The translations under genes were made by a program, and so were the position numbers. Under the pieces are notes generated by a model. The model searched no databases. It was not told where the DNA came from and worked only from the letters and a program-made list of their open reading frames with translations. Source: CAMLHP01 sp035759745 (GTDB lineage: Bacteria > Gemmatimonadota > Gemmatimonadetes > Gemmatimonadales > GWC2-71-9). From it: a stretch of DNA of 48,521 nucleotides. Within the stretch, counting starts at the first letter, position 1. Every line of letters begins with the position of its first letter. This document shows, piece by piece, positions 26,939 through 36,044 of the stretch. Location: the NCBI GenBank assembly GCA_035759745.1, contig DASTUF010000093.1, positions 1-48,521 on the forward strand. Direction: 5' to 3'.

Positions 26939-27928
26939 TCAGATGGCCTTGCTGCCGGCGGCCGACCCGCGGGCCACACGCCAGATGAGCAGCCGCGCCG
27001 CGGCGTTGACGATCACGGTGACAACAAAGAGCAGCAGGGCGACGTATGCCAGTGCCGCCAGGTGAAGGTCGCCGACGGCCTCGCTGAACTCGTTGGCGAT
27101 CGCCGCCGCCATGGTGTAGCCGGGGGCGAAGAGCGACGCCGAGATCTCGTGTCGGTTGCCGATGACCATGGTGACCGCCATCGTCTCGCCCAGCGCTCGG
27201 CCGAGGCCGAGGATGATGGCGCCGAAGATGCCGGAGCGGGCGTAGGGCAGCACCGCGGTGCGCACCGCTTCCCAGCGAGTCGCGCCCAGCGCGAGAGCCG
27301 CTTCCCGCTGGCTGTTGGGCACCGCCACCAGCACCTCGCGCGCCACCGACATGATGTACGGCATCACCATGATGGCCAGGATGATGCCGGCGGTGAGCAT
27401 CGACGGCCCATAGATCGGACCCTCGAAGAAGGGCAGGAAGCCGAGCACGCCCTCGAGGAATGGGAACACGGTGGTGCGAAGCAGGGGAATCAGCACGAAG
27501 ATGCCCCAGAGGCCGTAGACCACGCTGGGGATCGCGGCCAGCAGCCCGATCACGAAGGCCACCGGCTGCCGGATCCGCATCGGCGCGAACTCGGTGAGGA
27601 AGATCGCCACACCCAGCGAGAGCGGGACGGCGATGAGCAGCGCCAGGAACGACGACAGCAGCGTGCCGAACACCAGCGGGACCGCGCCGAATTCCTCGGC
27701 CACGGGATCCCACGCGCTGGTGGTGATGAACCCGAGCCCGAACCGATCGATTGCCAGCCGGGCGCCGGCCCACAACTCATAGACCAGGAAGCCCAGCAAC
27801 ACCGGAATGGCGACCGCGGCCAGGGTCAGGAGGACCCGGAAGACGCGATCGCCATTGCTCCGTCGCTCGAGGGAAACGCCGGCCGCCGGCTCGCGAGCCG
27901 GCGGCAGGGGGGCGGCGGGTGCTGTCAC
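26939..27928 (-). CDS. pstC: Phosphate ABC transporter permease PstC
   Basis: A 329-aa permease with about six spans. Recognisable PstC features: GTLLSSFLALLIAVPLSLGVAIFLTE, the LLAAIPSVVYGLWG segment, the coupling loop VPNSQREAALALGATRWEAV, and GRALGETMAVTMVIGN. The start is a GTG that overlaps the pstS stop (GTGA). The N-terminal 30 residues are Pro/Ala-rich and cytoplasmic. It forms the channel with PstA. Confidence 0.95.
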   Translation of the reverse strand: MTAPAAPLPPAREPAAGVSLERRSNGDRVFRVLLTLAAVAIPVLLGFLVYELWAGARLAIDRFGLGFITTSAWDPVAEEFGAVPLVFGTLLSSFLALLIAVPLSLGVAIFLTEFAPMRIRQPVAFVIGLLAAIPSVVYGLWGIFVLIPLLRTTVFPFLEGVLGFLPFFEGPIYGPSMLTAGIILAIMVMPYIMSVAREVLVAVPNSQREAALALGATRWEAVRTAVLPYARSGIFGAIILGLGRALGETMAVTMVIGNRHEISASLFAPGYTMAAAIANEFSEAVGDLHLAALAYVALLLFVVTVIVNAAARLLIWRVARGSAAGSKAI

Positions 27929-28989
27929 CGCGCTGCCAGCCGAGCCTCGATCAGCTCGATGACGGGCATGGGCAGGGGCGCGTAGTGGAGGTCCGCCGCC
28001 ATCCGCTGCGCGTCCGGACTGATCATCCAGGTGACGAACTCCTTGAGCAGCCGGGCCTCGGTGGTGTCAGGGTTCTCGGGCCGCACCAGCAGCCAGGTGA
28101 ACGACGCGATCGGGTATGCGGCCTCACCCGACGGATTGGTGATCGACACCCGGAAATCGGTGTCGGCTGGAAGCTGGGTGGTGGCGGCCGCGGCCGAGAC
28201 GCTGTTGAGCGACGGCTCCACGAAGTTCCCCGCGGCGTTCCGGACGTCGGCGTAGGGCAGCCCGTTGCTGATGGCGTAGATCAGCTCGACGTAGCCGATG
28301 GTGCCCGGCGTCTGCTTGACCTGCTGGGTGACACCCTCGTTACCCTTGCCGCCGAGCCCGGTGGGCCAGCTGACTGACGTGGCGGCGCCGACCTTCTGCT
28401 GCCACTCCGGCGACACCTTGGAGAGGTAGTCGGTGAAGATGAACGTCGTGCCCGAGCCGTCCGAGCGGTGCACCACCAGGATGTCGTCGCCCGGCAGGTT
28501 CACGCTCGGGTTGAGCGCGGCGATGCGCGGGTCATTCCACTTGCTGATCTTGCCCAGGAAGATGTCGGCGATGACCTCGCCGTCCAGCCGCAGCCGGGTC
28601 TGGCCCAGTGCCGGCAGGTTGTAGGTGACCACGTCGGCGCCGAGCACGGTGGGGACGTGCAGCACGTTGCCCGACACCGCGGTGATCTGCTCGTCGGTCA
28701 TGGGCCCATCGGTGGCGCCGAAGTCCACGGTGCCCTCGGTGAACTGCCGGATCCCGCCACCGGAGCCGATGCTCTGGTAGTTGATGCGAACGCCGGTCTG
28801 GCGCGCGTAGGCATCGAACCACTTGGCGTAGATCGGATTGGGGAACGTGGCACCGGCGCCGGTGAGGGCAACGCCTGAGGCCGCGGCGGCGGAGTCATCG
28901 CCGGCACTGCTGCCATCACCGCCACCGCAGGCGGCGGCGAGGATGGCGATGCCCAGGACGGTCGTAACTCGTGCGAAAGTCGGGTGCAT
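27925..28989 (-). CDS. pstS: Periplasmic phosphate-binding lipoprotein PstS
   Basis: A 354-aa solute-binding protein. It begins with a lipoprotein signal (LGIAILAAACGGG; Cys about residue 21). The mature part has the PstS start TGAGATFPNPIYAKWF, the IGSGGGIRQFTEGTVDFGATDGPM phosphate-site region split across two turns, and SDGSGTTFIFTDYL. It would capture phosphate at the inner membrane and deliver it to PstCA. The gene follows a porin gene by 42 nt on the same strand, so the operon probably reads porin, pstS, pstC, pstA, pstB, pstB, phoU. Confidence 0.97.
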   Translation of the reverse strand: MHPTFARVTTVLGIAILAAACGGGDGSSAGDDSAAAASGVALTGAGATFPNPIYAKWFDAYARQTGVRINYQSIGSGGGIRQFTEGTVDFGATDGPMTDEQITAVSGNVLHVPTVLGADVVTYNLPALGQTRLRLDGEVIADIFLGKISKWNDPRIAALNPSVNLPGDDILVVHRSDGSGTTFIFTDYLSKVSPEWQQKVGAATSVSWPTGLGGKGNEGVTQQVKQTPGTIGYVELIYAISNGLPYADVRNAAGNFVEPSLNSVSAAAATTQLPADTDFRVSITNPSGEAAYPIASFTWLLVRPENPDTTEARLLKEFVTWMISPDAQRMAADLHYAPLPMPVIELIEARLAAR

Positions 28990-29031
28990 TCGGGCTCCAG
29001 TAAGGCTGGTGTAAGGTCGGTGCGTCTCGCG

Positions 29032-30081
29032 CTACCAGAGAATCTCGAGCTGCAGGAGGCCCTGGGTCGCGGCGGCCTCCGCCACGGGCGTCGGGGCCGC
29101 CGTTTGGTATTCGACATGGTCCACGTCCGCCAAAACTCGCAGGTTCGGCGTGACGGCGTACGACACTCCTCCGATATAGCGGGTAGCGCGGTCGCCGGCG
29201 AGGTCGGCGTTGGGGTCCACCACGTCCACCCGGCCGATCAGCGCCACCTTGCTGCCCGGGACCCGCAGGACACCGAACGCGGTGACCAGCCGGCCGTCGA
29301 TGGTCTCGAGATCGGGTGCGCCGCCATCGGCCGGATCGTCCTCCCTATCGCCGGTCACGGCGTACTCCGCAGCCAGCGTCGCCAGCTTGCTCTTCCATGA
29401 GAGCATGCCTGCCGCTCGGCTCCGCACCCCACCGCCGGTCGGGGCACCGTAGTGGCCCAGGGCGCTGAGCCGCACGCCGCCGGTGCGCGATGGATCATCG
29501 GTCTCGATCAGGCGCACCGAGGCGCGGGCGGCGGCGTCCTTGTGCCGGTCGGCCTCGAGGTCGTGGTAGCCTTCTCCATTGAAGACACCGGCCTGGAAGC
29601 TGATCGCCTCGCGGTTCCAGCTGCCGTCAATGCCCAGCCCGAGATCGGATGACGTGAGGTAGCCGTTCCGGTCCAGCGCGATTCGGCCCTGCATCCGGTA
29701 GCCCCACATCGATTCCTCGAAATCCACCCAGGGCGTCTGCATCAGCCCGGCGGTGACCCCGATCCCGCCCGCGACGGGCCGCCAGGTGGCGTAGGCGTAC
29801 TTGAGCCGCAGGTCGAGCGAGCCGTCGGCGACTCGGTAGACGTCCGACGTCACCCGGGACGTCAGGCCATGACCCAGGTCGCCCCGGACGTTCACGTAGG
29901 CGCGGGTGAGGTCGAACGCGTTGTAGTCACTCGCCGCATCGGCAAACTGGTACCCGTACTGCGCGTACACCACACCATCCAGCTTCACCGTCGGCCGGTC
30001 GCTGTCCCGATGCTGCGCCGCCAGCAGCGGCGTCAGGCAGAGGTACAGTGCCGCCACCCAACCCGCACTCCTCCGGATCAT
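29032..30081 (-). CDS. Outer-membrane porin, likely phosphate-selective
   Basis: A 349-aa exported protein (MIRRSAGWVAALYLCLTPLLAAQ signal, given here in two parts: MIRRSAGWVAALYLC then LTPLLAAQ). The mature sequence alternates polar and hydrophobic residues with aromatic strand ends and finishes LLQLEILW, a usual barrel C-terminus. VKLDGVVYAQYGY and YNAFDLTRAYVNVRGDL resemble OprP/OprO-type porins. Heading the pst operon, it probably brings phosphate through the outer membrane. Family assignment is moderate; its position gives the main support. Confidence 0.8.
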   Translation of the reverse strand: MIRRSAGWVAALYLCLTPLLAAQHRDSDRPTVKLDGVVYAQYGYQFADAASDYNAFDLTRAYVNVRGDLGHGLTSRVTSDVYRVADGSLDLRLKYAYATWRPVAGGIGVTAGLMQTPWVDFEESMWGYRMQGRIALDRNGYLTSSDLGLGIDGSWNREAISFQAGVFNGEGYHDLEADRHKDAAARASVRLIETDDPSRTGGVRLSALGHYGAPTGGGVRSRAAGMLSWKSKLATLAAEYAVTGDREDDPADGGAPDLETIDGRLVTAFGVLRVPGSKVALIGRVDVVDPNADLAGDRATRYIGGVSYAVTPNLRVLADVDHVEYQTAAPTPVAEAAATQGLLQLEILW

Positions 30082-30160
30082 GTACGCTCCAGGCGTTCGA
30101 GGTTCGCTTCAAGCAGCGAGCGTAACGAACGAAGATCGGCGTAACAAACTTGCCCGTGCT

Positions 30161-30178
30161 TTGTCACAGAAAGGTCAC
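30161..30178 (+). promoter_or_regulatory. Pho-box-like direct repeat between porin-pst and TonB receptor genes
   Basis: TTGTCAC, then 4 bases (AGAA), then AGGTCAC: two 7-bp half-sites 11 bp apart, the spacing and core (TGTCAC) of the PhoB box known from enterobacteria. It lies 80 nt before the porin start and 113 nt before the receptor start, so it could serve either or both. Two further GTAAC-containing copies (CGTAACGAAC and CGTAACAAAC, 30121-30149) lie nearby. Confidence 0.45.
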
Positions 30179-30290
30179 GAAGCGTTGCTGGCGAACGACT
30201 TGGCCGCCGTGACCGAATCGTTGCCGGATCGTGAGCAGGCGGAGACGCGCACCGGGGAGCTTCATCGCGTCCACAACAGGGATCTGCGTG

Positions 30291-33050
30291 ATGGTGCGGG
30301 TGCTTCGCTCGCTTGGCTTGATGGTCGTAGTGATGATGGCGGTGCTGCTGCCCGGCTCAGCCTCGGCGCAGGCCGAGCCCGGCCGGCTGGTCGGGCGGGT
30401 CGTGGATGCGGCGCAGGGAGCGCCCATCGCCGGTGCGGACGTCGCCGTTGTCGGGGGCAGCGCCTCCGCGGTCACCGCACTCGACGGCCGCTATACCATT
30501 AATAGCCTGCCGGCCGGGACCGTTGCGATCCGGGTACGCATGATCGGCTACACCTCCAAGGTGGTGAGCGGCATCGCCATCCCCGCAGGTGCGGCCGCGG
30601 CGCAGGATGTGGCGCTCGACGCCTCGGTGGTGCAGCTCGAGGAGATCACGGTCACCTCCGAGGCCGAGCGGGGGTCGGTGAGCCGCGCCATCGACGAGCA
30701 GCGGAACGCCGTCGCCATAGTGAACAGCGTCAGCGCCGAGCAGATCTCCAACAGTCCCGACGGCGACGCCGGCCAGGCGGTCCAGCGGGTCAGCGGCGTG
30801 ACGGTGCAGGATGGGAAGTCGGTCTTCGTGCGAGGCCTGGGTGAGCGCTATACCACTACCTCGCTCAACGGCTCGCGCATTCCCAGCCCGGATCCCGAGA
30901 AGAAAGTCGTGCCTCTCGACCTCTTTCCCTCGGGCCTCCTCGAGAGCATCACCACGGCCAAGACCTTCACACCGGATCGCTGGGGCGACTTCAGTGGCGC
31001 CCAGGTGGACCTCAAGACCCGCGAGTTCCCGGCTCGGCGGGTGGTCACCTTCTCGACCTCGGTGGGTATCAACACGGCGGTGGCCGGCAAGGATGTACTC
31101 CGCGCCCCGACCACCGGCAGCGAGTGGCTGGGCTTCGCCGGCAGCGAACGCGAACTGCCTGCGCCGCTCGAGGGCGTGACCTCGCTGGAGGGCCGGTCAG
31201 CGGGCGAGATCAACAGCATGATCGCCAGCTTCCGGAACGCCTGGGCACCGCAGGTCGGCTCCGGTGGTGCCAACGGCTCGATGAGCCTGTCGGTCGGCGG
31301 CGAGGATTCCTTCCTGGGCCTTCCGCAGCTGGGCTACATCGGGTCGTTCTCCTATGGATACGGCAATGAGGTGCGCGCCGATGAGGCGCGCGCCCTGGCC
31401 ACCGTCAACGGCGGCGAGTCGCTCGCGCCTTTCAATGAATACCACGGCTCCACCGGCCGTACGTCGGTGCTGTGGGGCGGCCTGCTGAACCTCAGCACCC
31501 GGCTGGGCAACCACTCGAAGCTGTCGTTCAACAACACCTACAATCGCAGCGCCGACAACGAGGCCAACCGCCTCGCGGGAGTGAACGAGGAGTTCGCCAC
31601 GCCGCTGGTGCTGTCGCGGACCACCTTCACCGCGCGGACCGTGCGGTCGAATCAGCTGACCGGTGAGCACCTGCTGGGCGACCGGCAAGTGCTGGACTGG
31701 TCGCTGACCAACTCGCATGTGAGCCGGGCCGAACCGGATCGGTCCGACCTGCGCTACGTCGCGACCGTGGACCCTGCCACTGGCGAGTACACACCGTCGG
31801 CCTGGTTCACCGGCTCCTTTGCCGCCACCAAGACCTTCTCGGACCTGTCCGAGACCGGCTGGGACGGCGCGCTCAACTACCGGCTGGTCCTGGGCGGAGC
31901 CAACAAGCCGGTGGTCGTCAAGTCCGGCGTCGGCCTGCGCGCGGTGGATCGTGACGCCAGCAGCCAGCCGTACGACATCCGCAACCGCACCCTGACCGAG
32001 CCGGAGCGCTCAGTGGCGCCGGAGCTGCTCTTCGACGGCACGTATGCCAACGACGGGCGCCTCAGCCTGTTCGTGAACCAGGTGGGCGGCACCTACCAGG
32101 CCGAGGACCGGATCAGCGCCGGCTACATCATGGCGGACGTGCCCCTGGCGAGCAACATCCACCTCATCGGTGGCGCGCGGGTGGAGCGGTGGGCGCTGGA
32201 CCTGACGTCGTTCGACCGCACGCTCTCGCGCGACAGCACCGTGCTCCGCCGGGAGACCGACCTGCTGCCCTCGCTGGCGCTCAACGTGGGCCTCTCGCCC
32301 ACCCACACGCTGCGGCTCTCGGCCAGCCAGACGCTCTCGCGGCCCGAGTACCGGGAAATCACCGACGTGCAGTCGTTCAACCCGATCGACGGCACCTTCC
32401 TGTTCGGCAATCCGGACCTGCAGCGCTCGCTGATCCAGAACTACGACGCCCGCTTCGAGTGGTACCCGCGTGCGGGCGAGCTCCTGAGCCTGGGCGTTTT
32501 CGCCAAGCGGTTCACCGATCCGATCGAGCGCGTCTTCGTCTTCACCACCGGCAGTGCGGCGCTGAGCTACATCAACGCCAAGAAGGCGGTCAACTACGGG
32601 GTCGAGGTCGAGGCGCGGAAGTCGCTCGATGCCATCTCGCCCCAGCTGGCGCCGTTCGCAGTCTTCGCCAATGCCACGCTGATGCGCAGCCGGATCACGC
32701 CCGGTGACGCCAGCCTGACAAATGCCGAGCGCCCGATGGCGGGGCAGGCCGGCTACGTGCTGAATGGCGGACTCACGTACAGCCAGGGTGAGTGGAGCGG
32801 CACGGTGCTGTACAACCGGGTCGGCCGGCGCATCTCCGAGGCCGGCTTTCAGCCCTATCCGGATGTGTACGAGGAGCCGCGCAACGTCCTGGACCTGTCT
32901 CTGCAGGTGCCGGTGTACCACGACCTCAGCTTCAAGCTCGACGGCCGGAACCTGCTGGACGCGCCGATTCGCTTCACCCAGGGCGGGGTGGACCGCCTCT
33001 CGTACCGCACCGGGCGGGTGTTCTCGCTCGGCGCACGCTGGACGCCCTGA
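30291..33050 (+). CDS. TonB-dependent receptor with carboxypeptidase-regulatory-like N-domain
   Basis: About 919 aa. Signal peptide (MVVVMMAVLLPGSASAQ), then a beta-sandwich domain near residues 30-110 (GRLVGRVVDAAQGAPIAGADV, stated in part), then the plug (ISNSPDGDAGQAVQRVSGV and FVRGLGERYTTTSLNGSRI), then a large barrel ending in RVFSLGARWTP. It would import a ligand through the outer membrane with TonB energy. Divergent from the pst operon across a Pho-box-like site and followed by a beta-helix lipoprotein gene, it is a plausible receptor for an organic phosphorus compound. The ATG at 30291 follows AGGGAT. Substrate is inference. Confidence 0.9.
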   Translation: MVRVLRSLGLMVVVMMAVLLPGSASAQAEPGRLVGRVVDAAQGAPIAGADVAVVGGSASAVTALDGRYTINSLPAGTVAIRVRMIGYTSKVVSGIAIPAGAAAAQDVALDASVVQLEEITVTSEAERGSVSRAIDEQRNAVAIVNSVSAEQISNSPDGDAGQAVQRVSGVTVQDGKSVFVRGLGERYTTTSLNGSRIPSPDPEKKVVPLDLFPSGLLESITTAKTFTPDRWGDFSGAQVDLKTREFPARRVVTFSTSVGINTAVAGKDVLRAPTTGSEWLGFAGSERELPAPLEGVTSLEGRSAGEINSMIASFRNAWAPQVGSGGANGSMSLSVGGEDSFLGLPQLGYIGSFSYGYGNEVRADEARALATVNGGESLAPFNEYHGSTGRTSVLWGGLLNLSTRLGNHSKLSFNNTYNRSADNEANRLAGVNEEFATPLVLSRTTFTARTVRSNQLTGEHLLGDRQVLDWSLTNSHVSRAEPDRSDLRYVATVDPATGEYTPSAWFTGSFAATKTFSDLSETGWDGALNYRLVLGGANKPVVVKSGVGLRAVDRDASSQPYDIRNRTLTEPERSVAPELLFDGTYANDGRLSLFVNQVGGTYQAEDRISAGYIMADVPLASNIHLIGGARVERWALDLTSFDRTLSRDSTVLRRETDLLPSLALNVGLSPTHTLRLSASQTLSRPEYREITDVQSFNPIDGTFLFGNPDLQRSLIQNYDARFEWYPRAGELLSLGVFAKRFTDPIERVFVFTTGSAALSYINAKKAVNYGVEVEARKSLDAISPQLAPFAVFANATLMRSRITPGDASLTNAERPMAGQAGYVLNGGLTYSQGEWSGTVLYNRVGRRISEAGFQPYPDVYEEPRNVLDLSLQVPVYHDLSFKLDGRNLLDAPIRFTQGGVDRLSYRTGRVFSLGARWTP

Positions 33051-33083
33051 CCTCAACCATTCAATTCTCAACCCGAGGGACTG

Positions 33084-34751
33084 ATGACGCAGTTCTCGCG
33101 CAAGCTGGTTTCGCTGGCCGCGGCCGTCGCGGTGGTGGCTCTCGCCGCCTGCGGCGATGACACCGAGCCCAATGGCAATGCTCCGGCCACGCCGACCGGC
33201 CTCGCCGCCGCGGTGCAGGAGGACAACTCGATCACCGTGACGTGGAACGCCAGCGCCGGTGCCACCAGCTACACCCTGGAGCGGGCCGACGAGTCGGCAC
33301 CCACCACCTTTGCCCAGGTGGGCGGTGCACTGACCACCACCACCTACAGCGACACCGACACCGAACTCGATGTCACCTACAGCTACCGGGTTGCGGCCAC
33401 CAACGCCGACGGCACCAGCGCCGTCTCCGCCGTGGTCACCGCGACCCCGGCAGGCGAGATGGTCGCCACGCTGACCGGCAGCATCACCGCCAGCCGCACG
33501 CTCTACGCGGATACGCTCTACACCCTGCAGGGCTACGTGAAGGTCGCCAGCGGCGCCACGCTCACCATTCAGCCTGGTACCGTCATCCAGGGTGACTTCG
33601 ACACCCCCGGCAGCTCGCTCTGGATCCTCAAGGGCGCGAAGATCGAGGCCAACGGTTCAGCCGACGCTCCGATCGTCTTCACGTCGTCGCGGGCGGCTGG
33701 TTCGCGTGCGCCGGGCGACTGGGGCGGCATCGTCATGATTGGCAACGGCATCAGCAATCGCAGCGGTGCCATCATTACCGAAGGCCCCCAGGGCGTCGGC
33801 GAGCAGTACAGCGGCGGCGCGGGCAACACCGATGACAGTGGCACGCTGCGCTACGTGCGGATCGAGTTTGCCGGCTATGATGTCACCGGCACCGGGCAGG
33901 AGCTCAACTCCCTGTCGTCCTACGCCATTGGCAGCGGCACCACCTACGAGTACATCCAGTCCATGTCCGGCCTGGACGACTCGTTCGAGTGGTGGGGCGG
34001 TGCAGTGGATGGCCGTTACCTGATCTCGTACGAATCGGGCGACGACCATTTCGACTGGACTGAGGGCTACGTCGGACGCAACCAGTTCGTGATTGCCTTC
34101 CAGTCCGCCCGTCTGCAGCCGGCAGCCGGCCGCGGCGGCCTGTCGTCCGACCCGCAGGGCTTCGAGGGCGACAACTGCCCCTCGGGCGAAGCGGGCTGCG
34201 ACAATGGCAACAGCCAGGAGCCGTTCTCCTCGCCGGTGTTCGCCAACTTCACGCTGGTGGGCCCGGGCACCGGTACCGCCATCACCTCGAGCGGCGACGT
34301 CGGCGCGGTCATCCGCCGCGGCACCGCCGGCTACTTCACCAACGGTGTCATTGCCCGCTTCCAGCGGCAGGGCCTGTCGGTGCGCGACGCGCAGACCAAC
34401 GATCACATGACGGCTGGCGACCTCAGCATCGTCAACATCCTGTTCGCGGAGAACGGCGCCAATTATGATGCCGACGCCGGCAGCAACTTCGGCAAGGCGG
34501 CGGCCTTCACCACGTCCAACCACCATGAGGATGCCGGCACCGCTGCCAGCCTCTTCACCAGCCTGGTCACGACCGGCCTGGACTGGACCCCGGTTGGCGC
34601 GGCGACCACCGTTCCCACCCCGATCGCCATTCCCGGCAGCCACACCACTGGCTTCTTTGGCGGCACCCTGACGCTGGGTGGCTACTTCGGTGCGGCCGAC
34701 CCGGCCGGCGCCAAGTGGTGGCAGGGCTGGACCAACTACGCGCAGAACTGA
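33084..34751 (+). CDS. Surface lipoprotein with fibronectin type III and beta-helix-like region
   Basis: A 555-aa lipoprotein (LVSLAAAVAVVALAACGDD, Cys about 23). A fibronectin type III domain spans about 35-120 (PTGLAAAVQEDNSITVTWN, TYSYRVAATNADGTSA). The rest resembles a right-handed beta-helix or pectate-lyase-like fold (GATLTIQPGTVIQG, DWGGIVMIGNG, LRYVRIEFAG) and ends GWTNYAQN. Such proteins commonly sit beside TonB receptors and may hold or process their ligand at the cell surface. A clear GAGGG site precedes the ATG 33 nt after the receptor stop. A hairpin terminator follows. The enzymatic role is unknown. Confidence 0.82.
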   Translation: MTQFSRKLVSLAAAVAVVALAACGDDTEPNGNAPATPTGLAAAVQEDNSITVTWNASAGATSYTLERADESAPTTFAQVGGALTTTTYSDTDTELDVTYSYRVAATNADGTSAVSAVVTATPAGEMVATLTGSITASRTLYADTLYTLQGYVKVASGATLTIQPGTVIQGDFDTPGSSLWILKGAKIEANGSADAPIVFTSSRAAGSRAPGDWGGIVMIGNGISNRSGAIITEGPQGVGEQYSGGAGNTDDSGTLRYVRIEFAGYDVTGTGQELNSLSSYAIGSGTTYEYIQSMSGLDDSFEWWGGAVDGRYLISYESGDDHFDWTEGYVGRNQFVIAFQSARLQPAAGRGGLSSDPQGFEGDNCPSGEAGCDNGNSQEPFSSPVFANFTLVGPGTGTAITSSGDVGAVIRRGTAGYFTNGVIARFQRQGLSVRDAQTNDHMTAGDLSIVNILFAENGANYDADAGSNFGKAAAFTTSNHHEDAGTAASLFTSLVTTGLDWTPVGAATTVPTPIAIPGSHTTGFFGGTLTLGGYFGAADPAGAKWWQGWTNYAQN

Positions 34752-34770
34752 ATAACGACACCCAAGAAGC

Positions 34771-34799
34771 GGGCCGGCCGGGCAGTTTCCGGTCGGCCC
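34771..34799 (+). terminator. Hairpin terminator after the receptor/lipoprotein pair
   Basis: An 11-bp stem (GGGCCGGCCGG with CCGGTCGGCCC, one G-T wobble) and a 7-nt loop, 20 nt after the lipoprotein stop. It is followed by CTTCCC, so the T tract is weak. It also lies just before the next gene, which starts at 34817. Confidence 0.6.
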
Positions 34800-34816
34800 C
34801 TTCCCATTGGAGCTGC

Positions 34817-35422
34817 ATGAGCATCAAGCACAGCATGAAGCGCTCGAGCTGGATCTGGGGCCTGGCCTGGCTGGCGCTCGCGGGCTGCCAGCCGGAACCC
34901 GAAAGCAACCACGACGCAGCCAGCGACGTCACCCGTCCGCGCGCCGAACAGCTCGTCCAGTTCCGCGCCGGGCTTCCCGAGGCAACCGTCCTCGCCGGTG
35001 GCACTGCCTCGCGCGACGAGCTGGTCGAGCGCTGGGTCGCTGCGGTCGCCGCTGCCGACACGACGACTGTTCAGCGGCTGCTCCTGGACCGCGCCGAGTT
35101 TGCCTGGCTGTTCTATCCCACCTCGGCGCAGGCGCTGCCACCCTACGACCTGCCGCCCGGGCTCCTCTGGGACATGCTCTCGCGCCAGAGCAATGGCGGC
35201 ATGGAATACGTGTTTCGCAGGTGGAACGACCGGGAGCCTCGGCTGGAGAGCTACGACTGCGGGACGGAGCCGGTCGCCGAGGGCGACAACCTGATTCACG
35301 GCCCCTGCGTCATGCGCATCGTTGTGGATGGGGGGGACACTGTCGCAGCCCGGCTCACCGGGCCCATCATCGAGCGGGCAGGGATGTTCAAGTTCGTGAG
35401 CTACACCAACGACCTGGACTGA
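34817..35422 (+). CDS. Lipoprotein of unknown function
   Basis: About 201 aa. The signal (WIWGLAWLALAGCQ) ends in a lipobox LAGC with Cys near 22. The body has acidic and aromatic residues (ELVERWVAAVAAADTTTVQ, then FAWLFYP) in a pattern that could be a small alpha-beta (NTF2/SnoaL-like) fold, but the likeness is weak. GGAG lies 6 nt before the ATG. Its stop codon abuts the stop of the convergent PAP2 gene with no gap (TGA then TCA). Function unknown. Confidence 0.8.
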   Translation: MSIKHSMKRSSWIWGLAWLALAGCQPEPESNHDAASDVTRPRAEQLVQFRAGLPEATVLAGGTASRDELVERWVAAVAAADTTTVQRLLLDRAEFAWLFYPTSAQALPPYDLPPGLLWDMLSRQSNGGMEYVFRRWNDREPRLESYDCGTEPVAEGDNLIHGPCVMRIVVDGGDTVAARLTGPIIERAGMFKFVSYTNDLD

Positions 35423-35956
35423 TCAGCCGAGCAGGTGCAGCGCGACAGCGGTGCCAGCGGCGATCACCTGTCCGGCCAGTACATCGCCCGGATAGTGGAC
35501 GCCCAGCACCACCCGTGAGAGCCCCACCAGCAGCGCGACCACCAGCAGCGGCGGCAACAGGATGGGAAACGCCAGGCCGTAGGCCAGCGCCACCGCCATG
35601 GCGGCACTGGAGTGGCCCGACGGGAAGGAGAAGTGATCCGGGTCGGGCACCAGGGTCAGCGCCCCGGTAGTGGACGGCCGCCCGCGGGTGACGGTGCGCT
35701 TGACCAGCTGCACCAGTACGTGCGCGATGACCAGCGTCAGCAGGGCGCCGCGCGCCGCGGCATGGGGAGCGCCGGACCCGAGCAGCGGCAGGGCCGCCGC
35801 GCCGATCGTCGCCGGCGCGCTCCCCGCGTGGGTGACGGCGCGCCATCCCCGGAGCGCCAGCGGATGCCGTGCCGCGGCATACGCCCACGCGGCGTACAGC
35901 CGCCGGTCGTGCGCATCCAGCCGGGCCATCCACGACGACATCTGAACCGAAACCAT
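35423..35956 (-). CDS. PAP2-family membrane phosphatase
   Basis: About 177 aa with several membrane spans. The three-part phosphatase signature is complete: KRTVTRGRP near residue 95, PSGHS near 120, and SRVVLGVHYPGDVLAG near 150. These enzymes remove phosphate from lipids such as phosphatidate or undecaprenyl diphosphate on the outer face of the membrane. Divergent from a GT4 glycosyltransferase, with which it may work in glycolipid or envelope synthesis. Possible starts are ATGs at 35962, 35956 and 35941; the middle one is used here, without a clear ribosome site. Confidence 0.88.
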   Translation of the reverse strand: MVSVQMSSWMARLDAHDRRLYAAWAYAAARHPLALRGWRAVTHAGSAPATIGAAALPLLGSGAPHAAARGALLTLVIAHVLVQLVKRTVTRGRPSTTGALTLVPDPDHFSFPSGHSSAAMAVALAYGLAFPILLPPLLVVALLVGLSRVVLGVHYPGDVLAGQVIAAGTAVALHLLG

Positions 35957-36044
35957 GGCCATGGCAGAACAGTCGCCACCGGCCGCCACAGCAGCGCGAC
36001 AGCAACGTCACCACTTCGTGACGACCCGCAGCGACTATTCCGTC

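Noticed and set aside
26657..27985. Plus-strand open frame of over 400 codons opposite pstA and pstC
   Set aside because: Low-complexity His/Asp/Arg-rich product, no motif, antisense to clear permease genes.
33657..34643. Minus-strand open frame opposite the beta-helix lipoprotein
   Set aside because: Codon-shadow composition with no recognised domain; the sense strand has a lipobox and FN3 domain.
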